Assembly: GCA_965262365.1 (NCBI GenBank)
Contig: OZ253541.1
Location: forward strand, 4,030,001 to 4,094,000
DNA length: 64,000 bases
Direction: 5' to 3'
From: UBA6522 sp965262365
GTDB lineage: Bacteria > Pseudomonadota > Gammaproteobacteria > Steroidobacterales > Rariloculaceae
Position numbers and translations under genes: made by a program. Positions 43,293 to 52,273 of the stretch are shown piece after piece; position 1 is the stretch's first letter; each line of letters starts with the position of its first letter. The notes beneath the pieces were generated by a model, which was not told where the DNA came from, made no database searches, and saw nothing but the letters and a program-made list of their open reading frames with translations.

Positions 43293-45329
43293 ATGTTTCT
43301 TTCACAACTTACTATCAGAAATTTTCGTCTGTTCGGTGAAGGTCCTGACGAACTACTGATCGAATTTCAGCCCGGCGTCACCGCTCTCGTTGGACGCAAC
43401 GACTCCGGGAAATCCGCCGTTATTGACGCGATCCGTTATGCGCTTCGGACGCGCGACCAGGAGTTCATCCGCGTTCAGCCCGAAGACTTTCATATTGATG
43501 ACGCTGGCAAGCAGGCGAGTGAGATTTTTTTGCGCTGCAAGCTCACTGGGCTCAGCAACGATGAGAAAGGCAGCCTGATCGAGTACCTGTCCTACGAGGA
43601 CGACGGTGTGGTCCTCTTTGTAAACTGGACTGCTCGGAAGCTCCACGAAACCCCTGGCACGCGTCGTTGGGTTGAGCTTTCCGTGCGCAGCGGCGTAGAC
43701 GGTACAGGACCGAGCTTTGAGACACCGGTTCGCGAATTGTTGTCAGCCGCCTACCTCAGACCCTTACGCGATGCGGAACGGGAGATGTCACCCGGTCGCG
43801 GCTCCCGGCTCTCGCAGATATTGGCCAATGTGCCCGCGATCAACGAAGGCGAAGACTTCAACGCGGAGAAAGTTCCACCGGACGTCTCCGCTGTCAGGAA
43901 ACTTAGTCTGGTCGGGCTCGCCGACTACATGCGCCACAACGTTTCGAGGCATGCGGGCATTGACAGCGCACAGAAGGCGGTTAATGAACAATACCTTGCG
44001 TCGCTGTCGCTGCGAGGCGACGAGCTACAGGGCAAAATCGACGTATCGGAGGGTGGCTCACCGGATGCCCGGCTGAGGCAAATCCTAGAGCGATTGGAAC
44101 TGGGACTGCTGAACGCGGTGAACGGAAACGCGATGGGGCGCTACGGTCTTGGCTCCAACAATCTGCTCTTCATGGCCTGCGAACTTCTTTTGCTCGGCAA
44201 CGAGCCGGAGGGCTTCCCCTTGCTGTTGATCGAAGAGCCCGAAGCCCATCTTCACCCGCAACGACAGCTCCGGCTGATGGAGTTTCTGAGTTTGGCGGCG
44301 AACGGAGACATCAAGGGAACCGATCGGTCAGTTCAAGTGCTATTGTCAACGCACAGCCCGAACCTTGCTTCGAAGATACCGCTCGGTAGTCTCGTGCTTT
44401 TGGAGGGACGCCGCGCCTTCCCCCTGAGCGACGTGCATACTAAGCTCGACGGCGGTGACTACCGCTTTCTCCAACGATTCCTGGATGTTACCAAGTCAAA
44501 CCTGTTTTTCGCCCATGGTGTCCTCATCGTCGAAGGCGACGCCGAAGCAATTTTGCTACCGGTGCTCGCAAAGCTGACTGACAACGACCTCACTGAACAC
44601 GGCGTATCCATAGTTAATGTGGGCGGAAAAGGGCTGCGCCGCTTCAGCCGGATTTTCCAGCGCCGGGAGGACACTATGCCGTTAATAGGCGTCCCCGTCG
44701 CCTGCGTCGCTGATCTGGATGTTATGCCGGATTGCGCACCGGAAATCCTCGGGTTAGTCGATGGAGATAACGACGAGAAATGGCAGAGTTCGAAGCGCCG
44801 CTGGAAGGCCGCCCGTGACTTTGGAGACGATGCGAAGACACGCGACGCCAAACTCACCGCGCTACGTGAACGCTTGCAAGGGAATGACGGTCAGTCCGTG
44901 CGCACCTTCGTCGCCGATCATTGGACATTTGAATACGATCTCGCATTCTCCGGACTTGCCGAAGAGGTATTCGTTGCGGCCTTTCTAGCCAAGAATGACG
45001 ATCCCCTCAACGCTGACAAAAAGACACGGCAAGACGTTGTCGCCGATGCGAAGAAGGCGTTCGCCGCTCTCGACGCTACGACGAACGGAAATCGCGAAGA
45101 CTTGTGCTCACGAGTGTATGGCCAATTTCATTCGGGCGGCGCTTCCAAGGCAGTTGCAGCCCAGTATCTTGCGGAAATGCTGATTGGGGCGTTCGACAAC
45201 GGCGACCTCGAAGCGGCTGCGCTAGAGGCGCTGCTGCCAGCCTACTTGCGCAACGCATTAGCGCATGTAACGGCGCAGTCGCAACAGCCCTTGCCACACA
45301 TTGCTATGAGCGGGGACGCCGATGACTGA
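43293..45329 (+). CDS. OLD-family ATP-dependent nuclease, GajA-like
   Basis: A 678-aa protein with an ABC-type ATPase domain and a C-terminal TOPRIM nuclease domain. Walker A is LVGRNDSGKSAVIDAI at residues 33-48; the signature region is LLIEEPEAHLHPQRQLRLME (Walker B plus the OLD-specific EAHLHP). The TOPRIM motif reads AHGVLIVEGDAEAILLPVLA near 410-428, with the second acidic pair in VACVADLDVMPD. The start is ATG 43293 (the frame opens at 43257 but GGAAGG precedes 43293). It is the first gene of a two-gene unit with a UvrD-like helicase, the arrangement of the Gabija anti-phage system (GajA is usually about 580 aa, so this is longer). Confidence 0.85.
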   Translation: MFLSQLTIRNFRLFGEGPDELLIEFQPGVTALVGRNDSGKSAVIDAIRYALRTRDQEFIRVQPEDFHIDDAGKQASEIFLRCKLTGLSNDEKGSLIEYLSYEDDGVVLFVNWTARKLHETPGTRRWVELSVRSGVDGTGPSFETPVRELLSAAYLRPLRDAEREMSPGRGSRLSQILANVPAINEGEDFNAEKVPPDVSAVRKLSLVGLADYMRHNVSRHAGIDSAQKAVNEQYLASLSLRGDELQGKIDVSEGGSPDARLRQILERLELGLLNAVNGNAMGRYGLGSNNLLFMACELLLLGNEPEGFPLLLIEEPEAHLHPQRQLRLMEFLSLAANGDIKGTDRSVQVLLSTHSPNLASKIPLGSLVLLEGRRAFPLSDVHTKLDGGDYRFLQRFLDVTKSNLFFAHGVLIVEGDAEAILLPVLAKLTDNDLTEHGVSIVNVGGKGLRRFSRIFQRREDTMPLIGVPVACVADLDVMPDCAPEILGLVDGDNDEKWQSSKRRWKAARDFGDDAKTRDAKLTALRERLQGNDGQSVRTFVADHWTFEYDLAFSGLAEEVFVAAFLAKNDDPLNADKKTRQDVVADAKKAFAALDATTNGNREDLCSRVYGQFHSGGASKAVAAQYLAEMLIGAFDNGDLEAAALEALLPAYLRNALAHVTAQSQQPLPHIAMSGDADD

Positions 45330-47376
45330 GACGAATTCGGACATTCCCGAGGTCACAGACGACGACATAGAACATGTTTGTTCGCTAATGGGGCTCGATG
45401 CCCTCGACGAACCGCGGCGCGCCTTTCTCAAGCATCGTTCAACTGTCGACGTTTCGGCATGTCCCGGGAGTGGCAAGACCACACTCGTCGTCGCCAAGCT
45501 CGCCATTCTCGCCCGGAAATGGCCCCACCGGACGCGGGGCATTTGTGTCCTGTCGCACACAAACGTGGCTCGCGAGCAGATCGAACATCGTCTCGGAAAT
45601 ACCGTCGTCGGACAGCGTCTGCTCTCATATCCACATTTCATTGACACCATTCACGGCTTTGTAAATCGGTTCCTGGCATTGCCGTGGCTCTATTCAAACG
45701 GTTTTCCATCGCCGACCATTGACGACAATGTGACCACGGCATATCGGCGTCGGGTACTTGGCAACAAGGACTATTGGTCAGTACAAGGCTATCTCACCAA
45801 GAGGCACAAGAGATTTGACAGTCTGCGCATCTGCGGTCGCGATTTGAGTTTTGAGGCTGCAGGAAAACCTTTTCCGGCCAACGCTTCGACGAAGACTTTT
45901 GGGCTCGCGAAACGCGCCGTAGAAACAGCCGCACGCGCCGGGTATTTTTGTTATGACGAAATGTTCGTCTGGGCTGGCGCGTTGCTGGACGATTACGCGG
46001 AACTACCCGACTGGCTGGCAAAACGATTCCCCTTGATCCTTCTTGACGAGATGCAGGATACGTTTGCACGGCAGACCACGCTGTTGGATCGAATCTTTCC
46101 ACGCGATTCGGATTCGCTCGTGGTTCAACGGGTCGGCGACCCCAATCAGCAAATATTCGATTTTGCTGGGCAGTCAGACGTTGAAAAATTCTCATTTCCC
46201 GATCCGCACGAGTCACGCTGCCTTGCGCTTCCAAACAGTTACCGTTTCGGCCCAGAGATTGCCACGCTTGCGTCACCCTTCGCTGTTCAGCCGGTCGGCA
46301 CAGATGGGCTATGCGGTATGGGTCCGAAAGGCCTTGGAGTTCCGGTCCAACCTAGCGGCCACGCAGTCTTTGTTTTCCCAGAAACCGGCACTGACGGGGT
46401 GCTAGACGCATATGGCAAGCACGCACTGGCCGTACTCGGACCGGAGCTTGCGGCCAAGGGACCTATTACCGCGGTAGGACACATCCATAAGCCCGATGAC
46501 AAGGTCCAGCCCGGACACGCCTACTATCCGAAGACTATCAGCCATTACTGGCACCGCTATGCGGCAGAGTCTTCAAACAAAAACCCGCATCCACGGACAC
46601 TCGTTCAGTACGTTCGGGCGGCACAGAGTTTGGTGGCCGACAGCCGTTTACTATCGCCTGGCGTTGAAAAGATCGCTGGCGGAATTTTCGAACTCGCGCG
46701 CCGCATTGGCGATATGGCCGAGTTAAAGCGCAAGTCCCGCACACACCGGACAATACTAGGCGGTCTTGATGGCAAGCCGGCCGCATTGAAGGCGTATAGG
46801 GACGTCCTCAAACTTTTCCTCATTGAAAAGGCAGTTCTTTCCGAGACAAGCTGGCAGTCCTATCGTGACCGCCTTCAGGAAATCTCAGGCGCACTTTGCG
46901 CTGGCGATACCGATAACAGTAGGGCCGACCGCTTCCTGTCTTGGCCACAGGATGATTTGTCCCTGTCGGCCGATGCGGATTCAAGGACGACCGAAGCAGC
47001 GCTGAATACCTACCGGGTAACCGACGGTGACCATCGGGTTGACATTCGGCTAGGCACCGTTCACTCGGTGAAAGGACAGTCGCACGTTTCCACGCTCCTG
47101 CTCAGTACCAACTGGCATGCGGCTCATTCCTCGAAACGCATGATGCCCTGGCTGGTCGGCGAGAAGGCCAACGGGACAGGTGTCGGCTCGCGCGACAAAC
47201 AGCGTCTACTTAATTCCTACGTTGCAATGACCCGCCCTAGTCACCTTCTTTGCCTGGCTGTTCCTCGGCATGCACTGGACGACGAATCGGTGGTTGATGA
47301 GAACATTGAGCGGTTGAAGTCAAACGGATGGCGCGTCGCCGAAATCGTAAACGGGATAGCGCAGTGGAGGGATTGA
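45322..47376 (+). CDS. UvrD/Rep-like helicase, GajB-like
   Basis: A 684-aa superfamily 1 helicase. Walker A is SACPGSGKTTLVVAKL (residues 46-61), Walker B is LILLDEMQDTFARQT, motif III region is QRVGDPNQQIFDFAGQSD, and late motifs are TVHSVKGQSHVSTLLL and LNSYVAMTRPSHLLCLAV. Its ATG overlaps the end of the nuclease gene by 8 bp, so the two proteins are produced together. GajB is usually about 500 aa; this one is longer, mainly between motifs III and V. In Gabija the pair senses nucleotide depletion and degrades invading DNA; whether this longer version acts likewise is inference. Confidence 0.85.
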   Translation: MTETNSDIPEVTDDDIEHVCSLMGLDALDEPRRAFLKHRSTVDVSACPGSGKTTLVVAKLAILARKWPHRTRGICVLSHTNVAREQIEHRLGNTVVGQRLLSYPHFIDTIHGFVNRFLALPWLYSNGFPSPTIDDNVTTAYRRRVLGNKDYWSVQGYLTKRHKRFDSLRICGRDLSFEAAGKPFPANASTKTFGLAKRAVETAARAGYFCYDEMFVWAGALLDDYAELPDWLAKRFPLILLDEMQDTFARQTTLLDRIFPRDSDSLVVQRVGDPNQQIFDFAGQSDVEKFSFPDPHESRCLALPNSYRFGPEIATLASPFAVQPVGTDGLCGMGPKGLGVPVQPSGHAVFVFPETGTDGVLDAYGKHALAVLGPELAAKGPITAVGHIHKPDDKVQPGHAYYPKTISHYWHRYAAESSNKNPHPRTLVQYVRAAQSLVADSRLLSPGVEKIAGGIFELARRIGDMAELKRKSRTHRTILGGLDGKPAALKAYRDVLKLFLIEKAVLSETSWQSYRDRLQEISGALCAGDTDNSRADRFLSWPQDDLSLSADADSRTTEAALNTYRVTDGDHRVDIRLGTVHSVKGQSHVSTLLLSTNWHAAHSSKRMMPWLVGEKANGTGVGSRDKQRLLNSYVAMTRPSHLLCLAVPRHALDDESVVDENIERLKSNGWRVAEIVNGIAQWRD

Positions 47377-47785
47377 CCGACGTCGATTGCCAAGAAAGAT
47401 GTCCACTGCGGGACGCGCACGATGCCGCAGTGAGAGGAGGAGTCTGGTTCAGGCTGTGACTGGTAGACAATGGCGGTTTTGCTCTGCGTGAGACAATTGA
47501 GGGATTAGCGTGGCGTTTTCGCGGGCCATAAGGGAAACGATACGGAAGCGTGCGTGGTTCGCTAATTACGGCGTAATAACCATGCCAACCCTTCCGAGTA
47601 CGCCCGAGGTACCGCCGAGTACGACAAGTACATGATTTTATGTTGTTTTCAGCGCACACTCTGTGAGTCGACCACTTGCATTCTACGCCCGAATACGCTC
47701 CAATAGCCGTCAAATACGACTCCAGTCGCTTGCGGAGTGCTTACCGGTAACCCGCAGCCCAAACGACAGGATTTTTTTCAAGGGG
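47377..47785. other. Intergenic region between Gabija-like unit and IS array
   Basis: About 410 bp. It holds a weak hairpin directly after the helicase gene and then plain sequence ending in a T tract and cttgaa/ttcaaggg motif at which the first IS copy sits. Once the IS array is removed in thought, this flank joins the group II intron's 3' side, so it may be the intron's 3' exon. No gene recognised. Confidence 0.4.
47404..47432 (+). terminator. Possible terminator hairpin after gajB-like gene
   Basis: cactgcgg (47404-47411) pairs with ccgcagtg (47425-47432) across a 13-nt loop, starting 28 bp after the helicase stop. There is no T tract behind it, so it would be a weak intrinsic terminator at best. 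Confidence 0.3.
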
Positions 47786-47821
47786 AAAGCGTTCGGTCAC
47801 GCGGCGATGAGTATGGAGGAT

Positions 47822-48703
47822 TCAACGATTGAGCGTTCGCTTCCAGTCCTTGCGGAGGGGTCGCAACCAGATGTCCTTTTTCGGCTGGGCTCGTTTCGTA
47901 TGCCTGTCATAGCGTCCTCTTCCTTGGGTGGTTCCGACATGTGTCCAGCCGGAGGCGTTGTAGACGGCGCCGGTGTAGCGCGGGGTCTCGACGAAGGTCT
48001 CGATGAGTACGGGGATGGTGTTGTAGCGCTCGGTCCAGTCCCGTGGCAAGCGGCGGCGCACGAGGGCGAGGATGTGCGAGCCGAGGTTGGGGATTTTGAT
48101 CCACGGCAGGATGAGGAACCGCGGGTTGTCGACCACCAGCGGCAGGTTCTTCTCGCGCTTCTCGGGCGTCCATCCGATGAACTTGTCGCGCGGGGCGAGC
48201 TTCCACGCGGCGGTGGAGAAGCCGAGCATGGCGACGGGCCAGCCGTCGCGGTCGCGGACGGCGTAGCGCATTTGCGCGCCCACCAGGGTCTTGTAGCCGA
48301 GGTAGTGGTAGCGGGCGACGAACTCGTTCCAGAGCTTCCCTTCCCGGGTGTTGCGCACGACGGTGCGGAAGTCGAGCGGGCGAACCCCCTCCAGCGTCGT
48401 CGGCGCCGGGAACAGCGGCGGCTCGGTCTGGGGTCCGAAGACGATGGGCTTGGGCCGGCCCTGTTTTCCTCTTGGCGGCGGCAGCGCGATCGCGCCGTCG
48501 CGGTGCATGGCGAGCATGGTCACCTTGGCCATCATGTCCTTGAGGCCGCCGTCGGGCTTGAACCAGCCGATGCGCCGGCAGAACTCTCTCGCCAGGGCGG
48601 CGCGGGTCGGCTGCGGCTCGGCGGCGATCAGGGCGCGCAGCAGCGCCATCTCCTCAGCCGTGAAGTCGCGCCCGTAGTAGCGGCACTCGATGGCGCCGGT
48701 CAT
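47822..48703 (-). CDS. DUF4338 (DruA-like) protein of IS66 element, copy 1
   Basis: A 293-aa protein whose ATG at 48703 overlaps the transposase stop as ATGA. The C-terminal half is the DUF4338 domain: WKLAPRDKFIGWTPEKREKN, NPRFLILPWIKIPNLGSHIL and IPVLIETFVETPRYTGAVY, then GTTQGRGRYDRH. DUF4338 is the domain of DruA of the Druantia anti-phage system, but it is also common as a second gene in IS66-type elements, as here. The N-terminal 110 residues are a helical region with REFCRRIGWFKPDGGLKDMM. Likely an accessory DNA-binding protein of transposition; its role is not established. Confidence 0.85.
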   Translation of the reverse strand: MTGAIECRYYGRDFTAEEMALLRALIAAEPQPTRAALAREFCRRIGWFKPDGGLKDMMAKVTMLAMHRDGAIALPPPRGKQGRPKPIVFGPQTEPPLFPAPTTLEGVRPLDFRTVVRNTREGKLWNEFVARYHYLGYKTLVGAQMRYAVRDRDGWPVAMLGFSTAAWKLAPRDKFIGWTPEKREKNLPLVVDNPRFLILPWIKIPNLGSHILALVRRRLPRDWTERYNTIPVLIETFVETPRYTGAVYNASGWTHVGTTQGRGRYDRHTKRAQPKKDIWLRPLRKDWKRTLNR

Positions 48704-51258
48704 CCCGGCGCCGTGAACTCGCGCTTGCGCTCCTCGCTCATCGACCAGGGCAGCCAGGGTGACAGGTCGTCCGGCGGCCTGCCGCCATTCTCCGCGCAAG
48801 CTGCCAGCCACGCCTCCAGCCAGCACTGGACGTCGATGCCGTTCAAGGCGAGGGTGCCGACGACCGAGTACATCATCGCGGTGAAGTCGGCGCCGAGCCT
48901 GCTGTCCGAACCGAAGCTCAATCGACGCCCGATAACGGCCCCTCGGAACGCGCGCTCCGCGGCATTGTTGTCCATGGGCACCTGGGGATTGTCGACGAAG
49001 ACGCTCAGTCCCTCGCGGTGCTTGAGCAGCGAGCGTAGCGCCTTGCCCTGGCGCGCCTTGACCGGCAAGTCGGCCAACTCCGCTTCGGCCCGCGCGAACA
49101 GACCGTCGACGGCCTTCTTCAGTGCCCCCTGCGCGGCGTCGAACGCCGGCGTCTGGTGGTCGAGAGCGGGGTCGTAATGCTCCAGCCGCTCCTTGTTCAG
49201 CCGGCAGGTCGACGCGAACCGCTCGACCCATCCCTCGCACCACTGCGTCAGCTTTTGCTGTCCGGCCGCACACTCGATGAAGTCGCGCCGCTGGTGCACC
49301 CAACACCAGCACAGGATCACCTTGCCGTCGAGCCCGCGCGCCATCTTGATGTAGGCGCTGTAGCGGTCGCAGACCAGGAACACGATGCCCTTGACCGAAC
49401 CGAACAGCCTCATCGCGGCCTCGGCGCTGCGCGAGGGGTCCGCCACGAAGTAGACCGCATCGGCGCTGACCGAGATCCACAGCCACGCACGCCGCGAGCG
49501 GCCAGTCTCGCTCAGCGACTGGATGCGCCAGCCGGTCTCGTCGGCGTGGCGCACCGCCATCTCGTTCTGGTGGGTGAGGATCGCCGCGGCGAGCGGCGCG
49601 AACAGCACCGGGCAGCGACGCACGCTGTCGGCTATGGTTCCTGGCGCGATCGCCAGCCCCTGATCCGTCATCCACGCCGCGGTCCGCCGCAGGGGGCGGT
49701 GGCAGGCAAATCGCTCGTACAGGATGCGCGCCCAGACGCTGGTCCCGTAGGGCGTCCTGGGGAACAAGCGGGCCGGCGGAGGCGCGATCGCTTGCAGTGG
49801 CGAGGACAGGCAGTCGCAACCCCGACGGTAGCGCGGGCGCACGATCCTGCGGACATGGGCCTTGACCGCGATCTCGATGACGGACGAGGAACGCTCGCCG
49901 TCGGCGACATAGGGCTTGCCGCAACAGGAACACACGCGCGCGTCCTCTGGCGGCTCCTGCCGTTCCTCCTTCTCCTCCAGCGTTGGCCGCTGGGTGCGCC
50001 CGTGGCCGGCCGCACCGCGCTGCTGGCCGCGCTTGCGCTCCGACCGCGGCGTTTCCTGCTTCTCGCTCCTGCCCCCGAATACCGCCTTCGACAACACGGC
50101 CCGGCTCGAGCGCAGCTGGGCAATCCGGGCTTGCAGCCTCGCTCTGTGGGCGCGCAGCGCCTTGATCTTCTTGCCCTGTGCAGCGTTCGCCTTGCGCTGT
50201 CGGGCGATCTCCTTGTGCAGCGACTCGATGGTCCTGTTCCGATCGCGCACTGTCCTGAAGACCGCGGACAGCAGGGGACGTTCGGCAAGCTCGGCCTCCA
50301 GCTTCTCGTTCTTGATGGCCGACGTTCTCACGGCCACCTGCAGACGGATGATGCGGCTCTGCTGCGCCTTGATGAGGTCCATCTGGTCGTGGTATCCCGC
50401 CAGCTCCCCGCGCTGCAGCTTGGTTTCGAAGGTCAGTCGGCGCACTGTCGCCTTGAGGTCCTGCAACCGTTCCTGCTCGCGGCGCAGCCGGCGGTTCTCC
50501 CGGTTCAGCCGACGGGTCTCGCGGTTCAGGGAACCGACTTCCCCGCGCAGTCCCTTGATCGTGTCCTTCTGCTTGCGCGCGCGGTCCAGCGCCTTGCGCA
50601 ACTGGACGCTCGCCCGGGGCCGAGACGGCTGTGCGCGCCGTTTCCACCTGCGAAGCGCCGCAACCTTCCTGCGCAATGCCGTGAGTTCGTCCTTCTGCTC
50701 CTGCGGCTGCTCCAGGGCCTTGCGCAGCCGGGCATTCTCGCGGGTCAGAGAATCGATTTCCCGGCGCAGCGCCACCGCCGTCCCCTTGCCGGGCTGCAAA
50801 GTCTGCAAGGCTTCGCGCAACTGGAAAACTTCCTTGCGCAGCGACATGATCGTGCTGCTCTTGCGCGAGTCGACACCGGCCTGCGAAAGCAGCTTCTCCA
50901 GCCGCGCCACCTCCGTCTGGAAGAACAGCGCATCCTTCGCCGTACGGCGGACTTCCTTCACCTCCTCGACGGCAGCCGTGAGCTTCTCCCGGCTCTTGTC
51001 GAGCTGCGTCTTCAGCAAGCCCGCGCGGGAACGGGCATCTATCTCCGCCCGGCGCAGCTCCTCCGCGCGCGTATCCGCCGCGTCCGCCCGTGCCCGTTCC
51101 GTCTCCGCGCGGGCCTGTGCCTGTTCGTACAGAGACCGCCAATCGCGCGGCTCCGATGCCGGCGCCGGCGTCGGCGGCGACCAGAACTCGCCGTCCGCCT
51201 CGGCCAGCGTCAAACTCGTCCCGAAGTCCTCGTCGCGCATCGCCATGTGCGCGACCAT
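48700..51258 (-). CDS. IS66-family transposase with long coiled-coil N-terminus, copy 1
   Basis: An 852-aa DDE transposase, much longer than usual IS66 TnpC (about 510 aa). The first 390 residues form an extended coiled coil of Leu/Glu/Arg heptads (for example LRKALEQPQEQKDELTALRR). A Cys4 zinc-finger region (VCSCCGKPYV) follows, as in TnpC. The DDE residues lie in VRHADETGWRIQSL near 572, FLVCDRYSAYIKMA near 630 and MDNNAAERAFRGAV near 765. The start at 51258 is in frame; the frame opens only slightly upstream. The coiled coil would allow large oligomers. Confidence 0.92.
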   Translation of the reverse strand: MVAHMAMRDEDFGTSLTLAEADGEFWSPPTPAPASEPRDWRSLYEQAQARAETERARADAADTRAEELRRAEIDARSRAGLLKTQLDKSREKLTAAVEEVKEVRRTAKDALFFQTEVARLEKLLSQAGVDSRKSSTIMSLRKEVFQLREALQTLQPGKGTAVALRREIDSLTRENARLRKALEQPQEQKDELTALRRKVAALRRWKRRAQPSRPRASVQLRKALDRARKQKDTIKGLRGEVGSLNRETRRLNRENRRLRREQERLQDLKATVRRLTFETKLQRGELAGYHDQMDLIKAQQSRIIRLQVAVRTSAIKNEKLEAELAERPLLSAVFRTVRDRNRTIESLHKEIARQRKANAAQGKKIKALRAHRARLQARIAQLRSSRAVLSKAVFGGRSEKQETPRSERKRGQQRGAAGHGRTQRPTLEEKEERQEPPEDARVCSCCGKPYVADGERSSSVIEIAVKAHVRRIVRPRYRRGCDCLSSPLQAIAPPPARLFPRTPYGTSVWARILYERFACHRPLRRTAAWMTDQGLAIAPGTIADSVRRCPVLFAPLAAAILTHQNEMAVRHADETGWRIQSLSETGRSRRAWLWISVSADAVYFVADPSRSAEAAMRLFGSVKGIVFLVCDRYSAYIKMARGLDGKVILCWCWVHQRRDFIECAAGQQKLTQWCEGWVERFASTCRLNKERLEHYDPALDHQTPAFDAAQGALKKAVDGLFARAEAELADLPVKARQGKALRSLLKHREGLSVFVDNPQVPMDNNAAERAFRGAVIGRRLSFGSDSRLGADFTAMMYSVVGTLALNGIDVQCWLEAWLAACAENGGRPPDDLSPWLPWSMSEERKREFTAPG

Positions 51259-51391
51259 AGCAAATCGTCGGAGGCGTTACCAGTGTCTTGTAAAGGGTGT
51301 CCAAAATGATGTCAGCCCTCTCCATCGCCGCGTGACCGAACGCTTACTTCAAGGGTAAGCGTTCGGTCACGCGGCGATGAGTATGGAGGAT

Positions 51392-52273
51392 TCAACGATT
51401 GAGCGTTCGCTTCCAGTCCTTGCGGAGGGGTCGCAACCAGATGTCCTTTTTCGGCTGGGCTCGTTTCGTATGCCTGTCATAGCGTCCTCTTCCTTGGGTG
51501 GTTCCGACATGTGTCCAGCCGGAGGCGTTGTAGACGGCGCCGGTGTAGCGCGGGGTCTCGACGAAGGTCTCGATGAGTACGGGGATGGTGTTGTAGCGCT
51601 CGGTCCAGTCCCGTGGCAAGCGGCGGCGCACGAGGGCGAGGATGTGCGAGCCGAGGTTGGGGATTTTGATCCACGGCAGGATGAGGAACCGCGGGTTGTC
51701 GACCACCAGCGGCAGGTTCTTCTCGCGCTTCTCGGGCGTCCATCCGATGAACTTGTCGCGCGGGGCGAGCTTCCACGCGGCGGTGGAGAAGCCGAGCATG
51801 GCGACGGGCCAGCCGTCGCGGTCGCGGACGGCGTAGCGCATTTGCGCGCCCACCAGGGTCTTGTAGCCGAGGTAGTGGTAGCGGGCGACGAACTCGTTCC
51901 AGAGCTTCCCTTCCCGGGTGTTGCGCACGACGGTGCGGAAGTCGAGCGGGCGAACCCCCTCCAGCGTCGTCGGCGCCGGGAACAGCGGCGGCTCGGTCTG
52001 GGGTCCGAAGACGATGGGCTTGGGCCGGCCCTGTTTTCCTCTTGGCGGCGGCAGCGCGATCGCGCCGTCGCGGTGCATGGCGAGCATGGTCACCTTGGCC
52101 ATCATGTCCTTGAGGCCGCCGTCGGGCTTGAACCAGCCGATGCGCCGGCAGAACTCTCTCGCCAGGGCGGCGCGGGTCGGCTGCGGCTCGGCGGCGATCA
52201 GGGCGCGCAGCAGCGCCATCTCCTCAGCCGTGAAGTCGCGCCCGTAGTAGCGGCACTCGATGGCGCCGGTCAT
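51392..52273 (-). CDS. DUF4338 (DruA-like) protein, copy 2
   Basis: Encodes the same 293-aa protein as copy 1, with the same ATGA overlap with the transposase. Nothing distinguishes it from the other three. Confidence 0.85.
   Translation of the reverse strand: MTGAIECRYYGRDFTAEEMALLRALIAAEPQPTRAALAREFCRRIGWFKPDGGLKDMMAKVTMLAMHRDGAIALPPPRGKQGRPKPIVFGPQTEPPLFPAPTTLEGVRPLDFRTVVRNTREGKLWNEFVARYHYLGYKTLVGAQMRYAVRDRDGWPVAMLGFSTAAWKLAPRDKFIGWTPEKREKNLPLVVDNPRFLILPWIKIPNLGSHILALVRRRLPRDWTERYNTIPVLIETFVETPRYTGAVYNASGWTHVGTTQGRGRYDRHTKRAQPKKDIWLRPLRKDWKRTLNR

Larger units (their letters stand above)
47786..51347 (-). mobile_element. IS66-family element, copy 1
   Basis: Bounded by inverted repeats whose left form begins (g)aaagcgttcggtcacg and whose right form is the reverse complement of gtaagcgttcggtcacgcgg; about 23 bp match before they diverge. 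Copy 1 differs from the others by an a for t at the first base of the left end. It carries the DUF4338 gene and the transposase gene in one minus-strand operon, and has no separate tnpA or tnpB of the classical IS66 layout, which places it with the IS66-type elements that have only the TnpC-like transposase. Confidence 0.9.

Noticed and set aside
49156..51309. Long plus-strand frames opposite the IS66 transposase (717, 480-522 and 456 aa, repeated in every copy)
   Set aside because: They are antisense to a clearly recognisable transposase and DUF4338 gene, have Arg/Ser/Leu-rich shadow composition and no ribosome binding sites.
47822..51325. A 1167-aa minus-strand frame joining an N-terminal Gly/Arg-rich part to DUF4338
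   Set aside because: The first 870 residues are the +1 shadow of the transposase; the real gene is the last 293 codons, whose ATG overlaps the transposase stop.
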